Below, piece by piece: positions 35,507 to 43,400 of a DNA stretch of 43,400 bases; position 1 is the stretch's first letter; every line of letters begins with the position of its first letter. This DNA comes from Bacteroidota bacterium (lineage in GTDB: Bacteria; Bacteroidota; Bacteroidia; Chitinophagales; Chitinophagaceae): the NCBI GenBank assembly GCA_026391455.1, contig JAPLEH010000028.1:1-43400 (forward strand), given 5' to 3'. Made by a program: the position numbers and the translations under genes. A model generated the notes under the pieces. It made no database searches and was not told the DNA's origin. It was given only the letters and a program-made list of their open reading frames with translations.

Positions 35507-35526
35507 TTATCAACTATCAACTATTC
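35507..35526. repeat. Short TATCAAC tandem repeat overlapping the acn stop
   Basis: GTTATCAACTATCAACTATT contains TATCAAC twice. The last codons of the aconitase gene are formed by this repeat, as often seen where intergenic repeats encroach on gene ends. Confidence 0.45.
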
Positions 35527-37790
35527 GCTGCGGCTTCCTTACGTATCACATTCAGCGCACCCCCTTCCCGGAACCAATGAATCTGTTGCTCATTGTAGCT
35601 GTGATTCACATCAAAGCTTTCGCTGGTACCATCTGCGTGGTGGAGTACCAGTTGCAGCGGCTTGCCGGGTGCAAAACTGGTGAGACCGATCACATCAATG
35701 GTATCATCTTCCTGAATTTTATTATAATCTTCTTTGTTAGCGAATGTAAGACCCAGCATACCCTGTTTTTTCAGGTTGGTTTCGTGAATGCGGGCGAATG
35801 ATTTTACCAATACCACTCTTACTCCAAGGTGGCGTGGTTCCATGGCCGCATGTTCGCGACTGGACCCTTCCCCATAGTTCTCATCCCCTACCACAATGGT
35901 ACCAATACCTGCCGCTTTATAAGCCCGTTGTGTAGCGGGTACGGGGCCATATGCACCGGTAAGCTGATTCTTTACATTATCTGTTTTTTCATTGAAATAA
36001 TTCATTGCACCGATCAGCATGTTATTGCTGATATTATCCAGGTGACCGCGGAATTTAAGCCAGGGACCTGCCATACTGATATGGTCCGTGGTGCATTTTC
36101 CTTTGGCTTTGATCAGCAGTTTCAATCCTTTCAGATCCGTGCCTTCCCATGCCGGGAAGGGTGCCAGCAACTGGAGGCGTTTGCTGTCTTCATTTACCGC
36201 CACTTTTACTGTGCTGCCGTCTTCCGCCGGTGCCTGGTATCCGGCATCTTCTACTGCAAATCCTTTTACCGGTAATTCATCGCCTACCGGGGGATCGAGT
36301 TTTACCTGCTCTCCTTTATCATTGGTGAGTGTATCGGTAAGCGGATTGAAGTTGAGGTCGCCAGCAATGGCCAGGGCGGTTACGAGTTCGGGGCTCGCCA
36401 CAAAGGCCAGTGTATTGGGGTTACCATCTGCGCGTTTGGCAAAGTTGCGGTTGAAAGAATGCACGATGGTATTCTTTTCCTGTTTTTCTGCACCTACCCT
36501 GTCCCACATACCGATACAGGGACCACAGGCGTTGGCAAAAACGGTAGCACCGATTTTACCAAAAATATCGAGGAAACCATCTCTTTCGATGGTGTATCTC
36601 ACTTGTTCACTACCGGGAGTGATGGTAAATTCAGATTTCAGTTTCAATCCTTTGTCTGATACCTGTTTTGCCAGACTTACCGCACGGCTGATATCTTCGT
36701 AGGAAGAGTTCGTACAACTGCCGATCAATCCTACTTCGATCTTGGTAGGCCAGCCATTTTTGGCAGCGGCTTCTTTCATTTGAGAAATAGGTGTTGCGAG
36801 ATCGGGCGTAAAGGGTCCGTTGAGATGGGGTTCCAGTTCGCTCAGGTTGATCTCAATTACCTGGTCAAAATATTTTTCCGGGTTGGCATAGGCTTCCGCA
36901 TCGCCGGTGAGGTATTCTTTGATTTTATAGGCTTCGGCTGCTACTTCCGCACGGCCAGTGGCCTGCAGGTAGCGGCTCATACTTTCATCATATCCGAATG
37001 TGGAAGTAGTGGCCCCGATCTCGGCACCCATATTACAGATGGTACCCTTACCCGTACAACTCATAGAAGTAGCTCCCTCTCCGAAATACTCCACGATGGC
37101 ATTGGTACCTCCTTTTACAGTGAGAATACCCGCCACTTTCAGGATCACATCTTTTGCAGAGGTCCAGCCGTTGAGTTTGCCGGTCAGTTTTACACCGATT
37201 AGTTTGGGCATCAGTAATTCCCAGCTCAGACCGGCCATTACATCGCAGGCATCCGCTCCGCCCACACCTATGGCGATCATGCCTAATCCACCCGCATTTA
37301 CGGTATGGCTATCTGTACCGATCATCATCCCTCCGGGAAATGCATAATTTTCCAGTACTACCTGGTGAATGATACCGGCACCCGGTTTCCAGAATCCGAT
37401 GCCGTATTTATTGGAAATGGATGAAAGAAAATTATATACTTCTTCATTATCCGTTACCGCTTTGGCCAGGTCGGTCTTGCTTTCGTTTTTGGCTACGATC
37501 AGGTGGTCACAATGCACGGTGCTTGGCACGGCCACTTTCTTGCGACCGGTGGTATCAAATTGCAGCAGGGCCATTTGTGCGGTGGCATCCTGCATGGCTA
37601 CACGATCCGGTGCAAAATCCACATATGATTTACCACGGGGGAAATCCTTAATCTCTACTCCGTGCCAGAGGTGGGAATATAATATTTTCTCGGCGAGGGT
37701 GAGGGGGCGTCCCAGGGCTTTACGGGCAGCATCCACTTTGGCCGGCATTCCGGCATACAGTTTTTTGATGAGGTCGAGATCGAATACCAT
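35517..37790 (-). CDS. acn: Aconitate hydratase
   Basis: 757 residues. The cluster-binding cysteines are in [11 protein letters not shown] (about residue 357) and [13 protein letters not shown] (about 421 and 424), which hold the 4Fe-4S cluster. The swivel domain contains [12 protein letters not shown] and [14 protein letters not shown]. It isomerises citrate to isocitrate in the TCA cycle. The length and the DHISMAGPW form fit the mitochondrial-type aconitase common in Bacteroidota. It stands alone. TACTTTCG on the minus strand at 37917-37924 is a one-mismatch -7 box, and short AT-rich repeats lie just upstream. Confidence 0.96.
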   Translation of the reverse strand: MVFDLDLIKKLYAGMPAKVDAARKALGRPLTLAEKILYSHLWHGVEIKDFPRGKSYVDFAPDRVAMQDATAQMALLQFDTTGRKKVAVPSTVHCDHLIVAKNESKTDLAKAVTDNEEVYNFLSSISNKYGIGFWKPGAGIIHQVVLENYAFPGGMMIGTDSHTVNAGGLGMIAIGVGGADACDVMAGLSWELLMPKLIGVKLTGKLNGWTSAKDVILKVAGILTVKGGTNAIVEYFGEGATSMSCTGKGTICNMGAEIGATTSTFGYDESMSRYLQATGRAEVAAEAYKIKEYLTGDAEAYANPEKYFDQVIEINLSELEPHLNGPFTPDLATPISQMKEAAAKNGWPTKIEVGLIGSCTNSSYEDISRAVSLAKQVSDKGLKLKSEFTITPGSEQVRYTIERDGFLDIFGKIGATVFANACGPCIGMWDRVGAEKQEKNTIVHSFNRNFAKRADGNPNTLAFVASPELVTALAIAGDLNFNPLTDTLTNDKGEQVKLDPPVGDELPVKGFAVEDAGYQAPAEDGSTVKVAVNEDSKRLQLLAPFPAWEGTDLKGLKLLIKAKGKCTTDHISMAGPWLKFRGHLDNISNNMLIGAMNYFNEKTDNVKNQLTGAYGPVPATQRAYKAAGIGTIVVGDENYGEGSSREHAAMEPRHLGVRVVLVKSFARIHETNLKKQGMLGLTFANKEDYNKIQEDDTIDVIGLTSFAPGKPLQLVLHHADGTSESFDVNHSYNEQQIHWFREGGALNVIRKEAAANS

Positions 37791-37796
37791 AAGGCG

Positions 37797-37826
37797 TAAT
37801 TATGAATTAAATATTAAGAATTAATC
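37797..37826. repeat. Short AT-rich intergenic repeat before acn
   Basis: The sequence around AATTATGAATTAAATATTAAG contains three related AATTA/ATTAA units. It lies directly upstream of the aconitase start. No function is evident. Confidence 0.4.
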
Positions 37827-37953
37827 GTTAACCACATTTGCTGCCGGAAACAGTACCTGCTATTTAGAGAAAATGTCGACCCAGGACTGTCGACCGGAGA
37901 CTTCTTAAAAGTGGGGCGAAAGTACGAAAAATAGGCTGTCTTTCCAGCCCGGT

Positions 37954-37985
37954 TTTGGAAGAACGGCCGATTTTTTCTAAATTAG
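37954..37985 (+). promoter_or_regulatory. Possible promoter of the PspC gene
   Basis: TTTG at 37954-37957 and TAAATTAG at 37978-37985 are 20 bases apart, the usual -33/-7 arrangement, with one mismatch in the -7 box. The transcript would begin close to the ATG at 37990, leaving almost no leader. Confidence 0.4.
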
Positions 37986-37989
37986 CAAT

Positions 37990-38211
37990 ATGAACAAATT
38001 CAAGAGCTTTGTTGAATGGAATGCCTTTGGTGTTTGTTCTGCCATAGGCAACCGGATGGGTATCTCTACCAGCAAGATCCGGCAATATTTTATGTACACC
38101 TCTGTGCTCACCATGGGGTCACCTATCCTTCTTTACATGGTGCTGGCTTTCTGGAGAAATATGCGAAAATATATGTGGGCGGCCCGGCGCAATCCCTGGT
38201 ATTACCTGTAA
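37990..38211 (+). CDS. PspC-domain membrane protein
   Basis: 73 residues. The pattern NAFGVCSAIGNRMGISTSKIR followed by a hydrophobic helix MGSPILLYMVLAFW is that of PspC (phage-shock protein C) domains. The basic C-terminus (RNMRKYMWAARR) stays in the cytoplasm. In enterobacteria PspC takes part in envelope-stress signalling. No other psp gene is near. In Bacteroidota small stand-alone PspC proteins are frequent and uncharacterised. Confidence 0.85.
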   Translation: MNKFKSFVEWNAFGVCSAIGNRMGISTSKIRQYFMYTSVLTMGSPILLYMVLAFWRNMRKYMWAARRNPWYYL

Positions 38212-38323
38212 TTAGTGAATAGTTAATAATTAAAAGATAAAAACCCCGGTAGTTCGGCACCTTCTTTGGAATGTTGAATTCACTGCTGTATGCATATTTT
38301 ATCTTCCTGCCACTTTAATTACA

Positions 38324-38354
38324 AAAGGCTTCCACCGGGTTGGTGAAAGCCTTT
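38324..38354 (-). terminator. Terminator after the M56 gene
   Basis: The arms AAAGGCTTCCACC and GGTGAAAGCCTTT pair over 13 positions with one position that is a G-U wobble only in the minus-strand RNA. A TTTTGTAATT tract follows on that strand. It lies 38 bases past the M56 stop. Confidence 0.75.
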
Positions 38355-38391
38355 AAATATTTTTTATCTGTAGGCGTTCTGCCTTTTTACA

Positions 38392-40821
38392 CTAATTCCG
38401 GACAGTGGTGATTTCCACGGCACCGTTCTTTCCTTTCTCCCCGTATTTTTTTACGGCTTCTGCTTCTGTTAGTGTGCAAATTTTAAAACTTCCTTTGAGT
38501 GGCTTTGTACTCAATTCCTGTTCTTTCCCATCGACAATCACCAGCTTTTTTGCGCCATTGGTCATACTGATCGAGGGTGATTCCACAACCAGTCCATTAC
38601 TGCCGCCATACGAGGCTCCGTTACCTGTACTGGTGGTAAGCACTCGTTCTTCCAATACCGGCTCCTGCCCTTTAGTGACGATACTTACGACACCATCCCG
38701 GGCTTTCTCACCGTATGTATCCACGGCTTTGGCACCTTTGATCACATTGATATGTGCAATGGAATTGGGTGACAGCTTATCTAATTCTGCACGGGAAGTG
38801 GCCACTCCGTCTAATACGTATAATGGGTCTCCTCCGTTATTAATGCCACTCACTTTATAAACACCCGTGGAATTACTCAATGACTCCATTCGAACTCCTT
38901 CTCGTTCAATAACTCTTCCATTGAGCAATTTAACCCTGGTTGCAGGAGGTTGCGGTGGCAGTGGGGTGAGGACTTGCCCATATTTTTCTTCAAATTTCTT
39001 TTTCTCTGCAGGATTCTCCAGATCATAGGATTCTTCTTTACCGTTCTTTAAGGTGATGGTGGCTTTATTGTTATTAATCATCATCTTCTCCACACCGGAA
39101 GGAAGTGGCTTAACGGTATAGGGAGCCTGGGGTGCTGCGGGTGCAGGGGGTGCTCTGTCTATACGCACTTCGGTAAGTTCAAATCCCGGTACAGCAGGAG
39201 TGGCAGGCAGGGGCGCACCGGCTATTGCTATTTCACGTACTTCTGGTACAGTGGCAGGCGCGGGTGGTGCGGGTGGCTGCGGCGGGGAAGCAGGCAGCTT
39301 TCCATATTTTTCCTCAGCTTTACGAACTTCTGCTTCATTTTCGAGATTATACTCTTCTGTTGTGCCATCCATTTTTACAATCATGATATGCACCGCATCA
39401 TCTGTATTGCTGTACAACCAACCCACCCGGCTTACGGAAGGATTGCGTTTCATGAATTCGGCAGATGGGTTTTCATATTTTCCGCGGGCCGGTATAGTAT
39501 CTGCTTGCCCTTCGTAATATCCATCGGGAGTTTCGCGGAGCTGACGCAATTTTTTCATCACATTTTCATAACTCAACCCTTCCAACCCCGGGGCGTTGCC
39601 AGCCAGTGTGGAAAAACTGCGGTTTTGTGATTGATCCGGCGAAAGGCCGAAGAATTCGATCGTTCTGCCATAACGGTCATAGATATGCGCTTCTGAAAAA
39701 TTGCCCCAGTTTTCAGTTTGATGCAATGGCGCATACCCTTTTTTGGTTACCAGCATGGTAAACTGCAGTGGCTTATTTTCCACCGGCATGGTAAGTAAAT
39801 AATATCCGTTTGCATCCGTTTTAATGGTGATATCTTTCTCCTTAACATAAATGGTGGCATTGTCAAGCGGCTCCATGGTAATGGCATCCACCACCAGTCC
39901 TCCCACCGCCACCTGTTTTGTCTCGGGGGGAAGGTTTGTTTTTTCATGATTCCATTTGTTGCGGAATGCCAGCAACAGCACCGCAGTGGCAGGCAGCAAG
40001 AAGAGCAGCCTGGCCAATTGTCTTTTTGCACTTTTCGTTTTGTTCATCATGGTTATACGTTTTTTTAATGAAGAAAAATTGAATTTCGTGGCTATACTGT
40101 ATTGATTGTTTCCTGTTACTTTCAACAACAGATATTGATATTGCTTCTTATTAGTCCCCTTTTCCAGCACTTTACTATCCGCAATGTATTCAAGGTTCTG
40201 CCGGATAGCATTTTTCAACAACCAGGCAAAGGGATTAAACCAGTTGATGAGACAGATCAGCTCTCCCCAGATGATATCCAGGCTGTGCCGTTGTTTTACA
40301 TGCACAAACTCATGCCGGATGATCTCTTTCAGTTCTTCTTCGGTATGCCGGGTGCTGTTGATAAAAATGGAATTACCAAAAGAAAAGGGAATGATGGGAG
40401 CGCTCACCTGGTAAACGTTCATGCCATCTGCTGCCAATGGCACCGCTTTTTTCATCATCCTGCGGAAAGAGAGCAACTGACGTAATAAACGGATGAGCAT
40501 GATCAGCATTCCAATGGCCAATATGGCAACTACGCCATCCCAGGGGGAAATAGTATGCCTTGATACCGTTTCAGATATTACAGCTTCATTGCCCCGAAGC
40601 ACTGGTATCCAGGCAACGATACCATTACTATCCCAATTATTCTTTTCCAGCACCGGTGAAATATTGATCAGCGGTATAAAAAAAGACAGGAGGGTATAAC
40701 CCAGCAGGTACCACCGGTTATGATTATAAAAAGTAAGCTTGCGGAGTATAAAATAATAAAAGAGAAACACCACTCCGAGGCTGACAGATAATTTAAGCAG
40801 GTAAGCGATCAATGGAGGCAT
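38392..40821 (-). CDS. BlaR1-like M56 metallopeptidase fused to regulatory and TonB-plug-like domains
   Basis: 809 residues. Membrane helices lie at about 5-25, 37-53, 95-112 and 271-287. The M56 zinc motif HEFVH (170-174) with third ligand E211 (EYIAD) faces the cytoplasm. After the last helix comes a carboxypeptidase-regulatory-like domain (about 303-360). A proline-rich linker region (about 509-575) follows, flanked by two similar units (468-508 and 577-616, each with DGTTEEYNLEN or NGKEESYDLEN and EEKYG). Then come plug-like segments PLYVLDG...INVIKGAKAVDTYGEK (about 666-717) and a partial second copy (about 758-807). In BlaR1 the outer domain senses a ligand and the protease inactivates BlaI. 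It is 17 bases downstream of the BlaI gene. Confidence 0.85.
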   Translation of the reverse strand: MPPLIAYLLKLSVSLGVVFLFYYFILRKLTFYNHNRWYLLGYTLLSFFIPLINISPVLEKNNWDSNGIVAWIPVLRGNEAVISETVSRHTISPWDGVVAILAIGMLIMLIRLLRQLLSFRRMMKKAVPLAADGMNVYQVSAPIIPFSFGNSIFINSTRHTEEELKEIIRHEFVHVKQRHSLDIIWGELICLINWFNPFAWLLKNAIRQNLEYIADSKVLEKGTNKKQYQYLLLKVTGNNQYSIATKFNFSSLKKRITMMNKTKSAKRQLARLLFLLPATAVLLLAFRNKWNHEKTNLPPETKQVAVGGLVVDAITMEPLDNATIYVKEKDITIKTDANGYYLLTMPVENKPLQFTMLVTKKGYAPLHQTENWGNFSEAHIYDRYGRTIEFFGLSPDQSQNRSFSTLAGNAPGLEGLSYENVMKKLRQLRETPDGYYEGQADTIPARGKYENPSAEFMKRNPSVSRVGWLYSNTDDAVHIMIVKMDGTTEEYNLENEAEVRKAEEKYGKLPASPPQPPAPPAPATVPEVREIAIAGAPLPATPAVPGFELTEVRIDRAPPAPAAPQAPYTVKPLPSGVEKMMINNNKATITLKNGKEESYDLENPAEKKKFEEKYGQVLTPLPPQPPATRVKLLNGRVIEREGVRMESLSNSTGVYKVSGINNGGDPLYVLDGVATSRAELDKLSPNSIAHINVIKGAKAVDTYGEKARDGVVSIVTKGQEPVLEERVLTTSTGNGASYGGSNGLVVESPSISMTNGAKKLVIVDGKEQELSTKPLKGSFKICTLTEAEAVKKYGEKGKNGAVEITTVRN

Positions 40822-40838
40822 GGCAATGCATTTAGTGA

Positions 40839-41198
40839 TTAGTCATTTCCTTTTTCGATCATCGAGATGATTTCCTTTAATTCCTTTGCAGATAATTTCT
40901 TCTGCTCCACAAAAAAGTTCACCAGCTCTTTATAGGAATTATCGAAATAATCCTTCACCACATTTCCCATAAACTTCTTTTTGTATTCCTCTTCACTGAT
41001 GACGGGCTTATACAGGTAGGTATTGCCTAACAACCGGCTGCGGAGATATCCTTTTTTCTCCAGATTTTTTATCGTGGAAGCGAGGGTAGTATATGGCGTA
41101 GTCTCATCGAGATAATCCATAAAAGACTTTATATTCCCTTCGCCATTGCGCCAAACAGCCTGCATGGCTTCTTCTTCTGCATGTGTGAGTTTTTCCAT
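40839..41198 (-). CDS. BlaI/MecI/CopY-family repressor
   Basis: 119 residues from the ATG at 41198. An upstream TTG at 41246 in the same frame would place the N-terminus across the operator repeats and is unlikely. MEKLTHAEEEAMQAVWRNGEGNIK and the following TPYTTLASTIKNLEKKGYL are the winged-helix DNA-binding region of BlaI/MecI. The rest is the dimerisation tail. Such repressors bind palindromes near their own promoter and are cleaved or released when the partner M56 protease is activated. Two identical-core palindromes lie immediately upstream (41204-41237). Confidence 0.92.
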   Translation of the reverse strand: MEKLTHAEEEAMQAVWRNGEGNIKSFMDYLDETTPYTTLASTIKNLEKKGYLRSRLLGNTYLYKPVISEEEYKKKFMGNVVKDYFDNSYKELVNFFVEQKKLSAKELKEIISMIEKGND

Positions 41199-41203
41199 CT
41201 TTC

Positions 41204-41218
41204 TACGAAATTTTCGTA
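41204..41218. promoter_or_regulatory. BlaI operator, proximal palindrome
   Basis: TACGAAA-T-TTTCGTA is a perfect 15-bp palindrome 5 bases before the start codon of the BlaI gene. Together with the second copy it is an obvious candidate autoregulatory operator. Confidence 0.75.
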
Positions 41219-41222
41219 AACC

Positions 41223-41237
41223 TACGAAAATTTCGTA
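41223..41237. promoter_or_regulatory. BlaI operator, distal palindrome
   Basis: TACGAAA-A-TTTCGTA repeats the same core 19 bases away from the proximal copy, centre to centre. The near two-turn spacing would place both dimers on about the same side of the helix. Confidence 0.75.
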
Positions 41238-41282
41238 AGGCGCCAAATTTTTTTTCCTTACGGTTTGTTAAAAGCAATTTTA

Positions 41283-42056
41283 CTAACTGAAGTAAAGGTC
41301 GAGGGCCCGGAAGATGGGACGGGGATCGGAGGAATAAAGCCCGGCGCTGTTGATACAATTGATCTCTACGATCTTCCATCCATCGGGAGTATGGCCAATG
41401 TCCATTACATAGGCATCGGCGATAGTAAAGCGTGTAATCATCTGTTGTACAAATTCCAATCCATCGGGGCTAACTTGTTTCTGAAACGGCTGGTCTCCAT
41501 GAAAACGATAATACACCGACTGAATGATCTGGTTGCCGATGATCCATACCCTCGCTTCGCTGATCAGGTGTTGTACCGGTGATGCCTGTACCTTCGTTTC
41601 CGCATGCAACAACGGTGTACGCGGTTGCGCCAGGGATTCATATACAAAATCCTTCCATTCAGCTTCTGCAAATACCTTTCCTGTAAATACTTTGGCATCG
41701 GCATAGGGCTTGATGAATTTCTCTTCTCCCTCCTTCCAGGTGATCTCCTTTCCGAAAGCGAATACTTCGGCTTTTGCATTCAATAAGTGTTCACCGTAAT
41801 ATGGGGCATATACTTCATACTGATGATTGCCACCATAAAAGGAACCCGGATACCAACTGATATTAGCTTTAGCCAGCCGGCAAAGTTTCACCGACCCATA
41901 TACAAAAATATCATGCCTGTCCGTTTGCGGAATGATGGATGCTGTTTCGGGTTTGAGTTCATACCGTTCATATGTATAACCCAATTCTTCCAGCACACTG
42001 AAAACCCGCTCGTGTTCCGGATCCGAATAAATATTGGATTGTACTACATAATACAT
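41283..42056 (-). CDS. ATP-grasp domain protein
   Basis: 257 residues from the ATG at 42056. The open frame extends further, but it would run through the terminator of the preceding gene. The segments EKFIKPYADAKVFTGKVF, ARVWIIGNQIIQSVYYRF and the acid pair in VMDIGHTPDGWKIVEINCINSAG match the ATP-grasp fold: the final E-x-N coordinates magnesium and is followed by SAG. ATP-grasp enzymes join a carboxylate to an amine or thiol using ATP. The sequence fits the uncharacterised R2K/DUF4343-type group. The substrate is unknown. It is downstream of a cysteine desulfurase, but a terminator lies between. Confidence 0.8.
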   Translation of the reverse strand: MYYVVQSNIYSDPEHERVFSVLEELGYTYERYELKPETASIIPQTDRHDIFVYGSVKLCRLAKANISWYPGSFYGGNHQYEVYAPYYGEHLLNAKAEVFAFGKEITWKEGEEKFIKPYADAKVFTGKVFAEAEWKDFVYESLAQPRTPLLHAETKVQASPVQHLISEARVWIIGNQIIQSVYYRFHGDQPFQKQVSPDGLEFVQQMITRFTIADAYVMDIGHTPDGWKIVEINCINSAGLYSSDPRPIFRALDLYFS

Positions 42057-42073
42057 GACTAAAAAGTTTACCC

Positions 42074-42100
42074 ATAAAAAAACCGGGACATTCATCCCGG
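42074..42100 (-). terminator. Terminator after the cysteine desulfurase gene
   Basis: On the minus strand CCGGGA and TCCCGG form a 6-bp stem with a 6-base loop, followed directly by TTTTTTTA. It lies 26 bases past the desulfurase stop and 27 bases or less before the ATP-grasp start, so it may partly uncouple the two genes. Confidence 0.82.
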
Positions 42101-42125
42101 CAAATACTTTATTACGGAATGACGA

Positions 42126-43253
42126 TCAGATCAATTCTTTGAGCTTTTCCACTACCAGATCAATTTCAGCGGTAGTGTTATGTTTACTAAAGGAGAAACG
42201 AACCGGTACTTTATTCGGATTGGTGCTGATAGCGCGAATAACGTGGCTGCCCACATCTGCACCGCTGCTGCAGGCGCTTCCGCCAGACACACATATTCCC
42301 TGCATATCGAGGCTGAAGAGCAGCATTTCCGATTTTTCCGTTTTAGGGAAAGACACATTGAGTACCGTATACAGGCTTTCGCCTGCATAATCCCCGTTGA
42401 ATTCCACGGCCGGTATATGTTGCTCCAGTGCATTCACCATATAGGTCTTCAATGATTGGATGTAGGCGCTGTCTTTCTCCAGCATGGCATCTGCCAGTTC
42501 TAAAGCTTTGGCGAATCCTACAATTCCATATACATTCTCTGTACCTGCCCGCATATTCCTTTCCTGTCCACCACCGAGTATAACAGGTTTCACTTTAATA
42601 TTGTCGTTTACATACAAAATACCCACGCCTTTGGGCCCATGAAATTTATGACCAGCGCCGGTGGCAAAATGTACGGGTTTGCTTCGCAGGTCAATTTTAT
42701 AGTGACCGACCGTTTGCACAGTATCCGAGTGAAAAATAGCGTTGTATTTTTTGCAAATCTCACCGGCAGCATAAATATCGAGCAGGTTGCCGATCTCATT
42801 GTTGGCATGCATGAGTGTTACGAAACAGCGTTCTTTCCGGGATGCCAGTTGTGCATCCAGATCGTCCAGATCCACATGTCCGTTGGGTAATAATTTTACA
42901 AAGCTGCTGGTAATTTTATCTGTCTTATCCCAATGTTCTACCGTGTGGAGTACGGCGTGGTGCTCGATTGGGGAAGTGATGATATGCCGGCAACCGAGGT
43001 CATTGATCGCCGCCGAGATAGCCATGTTGTCGCTTTCAGTTCCGCCACTGGTAAAGAATATTTCTCCCGGGTGTGCATTTAAAATGCGGGCCACGGTTTT
43101 GCGGGCGGTTTCAATAGCCAGCCTGTTTTCTCTTCCATACGAATAGATAGAGGATGGATTCCCAAAATGGTTCGTCATATATGGCATCATCGCCTCCAAT
43201 ACGGCAGGATCGAGAGGCGTGGTGGCAGCGTTATCGAGGTATATGCGGTTCAT
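42126..43253 (-). CDS. Cysteine desulfurase (NifS/IscS type)
   Basis: 375 residues. It starts MNRIYLDNAATTPLDP, the typical NifS/IscS N-terminus. SGGTESDNMAI, HHAVL and the PLP-lysine motif GAGHKFHGPKG (Lys near residue 203) follow. The persulfide Cys is in GGSACSSGAD (about 327). It converts cysteine to alanine and a protein-bound persulfide for iron-sulfur clusters and tRNA thiolation. No IscU or SufU scaffold is adjacent. The HscA-like chaperone at 12845 is far away. A good -33/-7 promoter lies at 43268-43298. Confidence 0.95.
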   Translation of the reverse strand: MNRIYLDNAATTPLDPAVLEAMMPYMTNHFGNPSSIYSYGRENRLAIETARKTVARILNAHPGEIFFTSGGTESDNMAISAAINDLGCRHIITSPIEHHAVLHTVEHWDKTDKITSSFVKLLPNGHVDLDDLDAQLASRKERCFVTLMHANNEIGNLLDIYAAGEICKKYNAIFHSDTVQTVGHYKIDLRSKPVHFATGAGHKFHGPKGVGILYVNDNIKVKPVILGGGQERNMRAGTENVYGIVGFAKALELADAMLEKDSAYIQSLKTYMVNALEQHIPAVEFNGDYAGESLYTVLNVSFPKTEKSEMLLFSLDMQGICVSGGSACSSGADVGSHVIRAISTNPNKVPVRFSFSKHNTTAEIDLVVEKLKELI

Positions 43254-43267
43254 ATCGAAAGATTATG

Positions 43268-43298
43268 CAAATATAGTGAATGGTCAATGGTGAATCAA
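43268..43298 (-). promoter_or_regulatory. Promoter of the cysteine desulfurase gene
   Basis: On the minus strand TTG (43296-43298), a 20-base spacer and TATATTTG (43268-43275) match the Bacteroidota consensus TTG-N19/20-TAnnTTTG exactly. The start codon is 15 bases further on. The spacer contains the small repeats TCAATGG/GAATCAATG. The remaining 43299-43400 shows nothing I can identify. Confidence 0.7.
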
Positions 43299-43400
43299 TG
43301 CCGTTTACTTAAGCTACAATTGTTTGTAATTCATTGAAGGTGGTTTCTTTTTAATTTTCTTTCGTTTAAACTTTCTATTTGGTCTGACTATTTCGGTAGT

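Noticed and set aside
41199-41246. TTG start for the BlaI gene at 41246
   Set aside because: This would translate the two operator palindromes; the ATG at 41198 gives the normal N-terminus of the family.
42057-42095. Upstream start of the ATP-grasp gene
   Set aside because: The extension runs through the desulfurase terminator hairpin; the ATG at 42056 gives a typical N-terminus.

Overview
The window is bacterial chromosome from a member of the Bacteroidota, most likely a Chitinophagaceae-type genome. This is an inference from several things seen in the sequence: TAnnTTTG-type -7 promoter boxes, few Shine-Dalgarno sites, type IX secretion paralogues (PorV2/PorU2), BlaI/M56 proteins carrying TonB-plug-like segments, and the gene order rpsU-xerC-hpf-tRNA(Thr-Tyr-Gly-Thr). 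In Bacteroidota that order normally leads into tuf, which would lie just left of position 1. About 29 protein genes are supported, most of them intact. One amidohydrolase gene is split by a frameshift.

Layout. 1-960: a minus-strand tRNA operon with tRNA-Thr(TGT), tRNA-Tyr(GTA), tRNA-Gly(TCC) and tRNA-Thr(GGT). Its two tRNA-Thr genes are flanked by degenerate tRNA-Thr-like copies whose anticodon arm is replaced by a TCCCGAT...ATCGGGA hairpin. 1044-3500: an archaemetzincin lipoprotein, hpf, xerC and rpsU, all minus; rpsU has an unusually strong Shine-Dalgarno. 3596-18254: riboflavin synthase, then a mostly plus-strand surface-envelope island. It holds an acyltransferase-3, a GtrB/CsbB-like glycosyltransferase, two methyltransferases, a membrane fatty-acid desaturase, a YfhO-like GT-C protein, a second polytopic membrane protein, and an SGNH-hydrolase plus MBOAT O-acyltransferase pair. 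A minus-strand FkbM-methyltransferase/HscA-type Hsp70 operon interrupts it.

18339-24610: a porV2-porU2 operon (outer-membrane barrel and a very large C25 protease of the type IX secretion family). 24853-26130: tyrS. 26370-35422: mostly secreted proteins (M23 peptidase with C-terminal repeats, a probable permuted papain-fold protein, an SGNH hydrolase, a broken amidohydrolase and two small exported proteins), with a cyanophycinase-like peptidase and a second acyltransferase-3. 35517-43253: aconitase, a PspC-domain protein, a BlaI/M56 regulatory pair with two palindromic operators, an ATP-grasp protein and a cysteine desulfurase.

The most unusual points are these. (1) Two different tRNA-Thr scaffolds independently carry the same type of hairpin in place of the anticodon arm. 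(2) A CsbB/YfhO-like glycosylation pair is embedded with a lipid desaturase and two methyltransferases. (3) An M56 protease is fused to a carboxypeptidase-regulatory-like domain and TonB-plug-like modules, under two TACGAAA-N-TTTCGTA palindromes. (4) An acyltransferase gene has conserved N-terminal coding sequence extending upstream of any canonical start codon.
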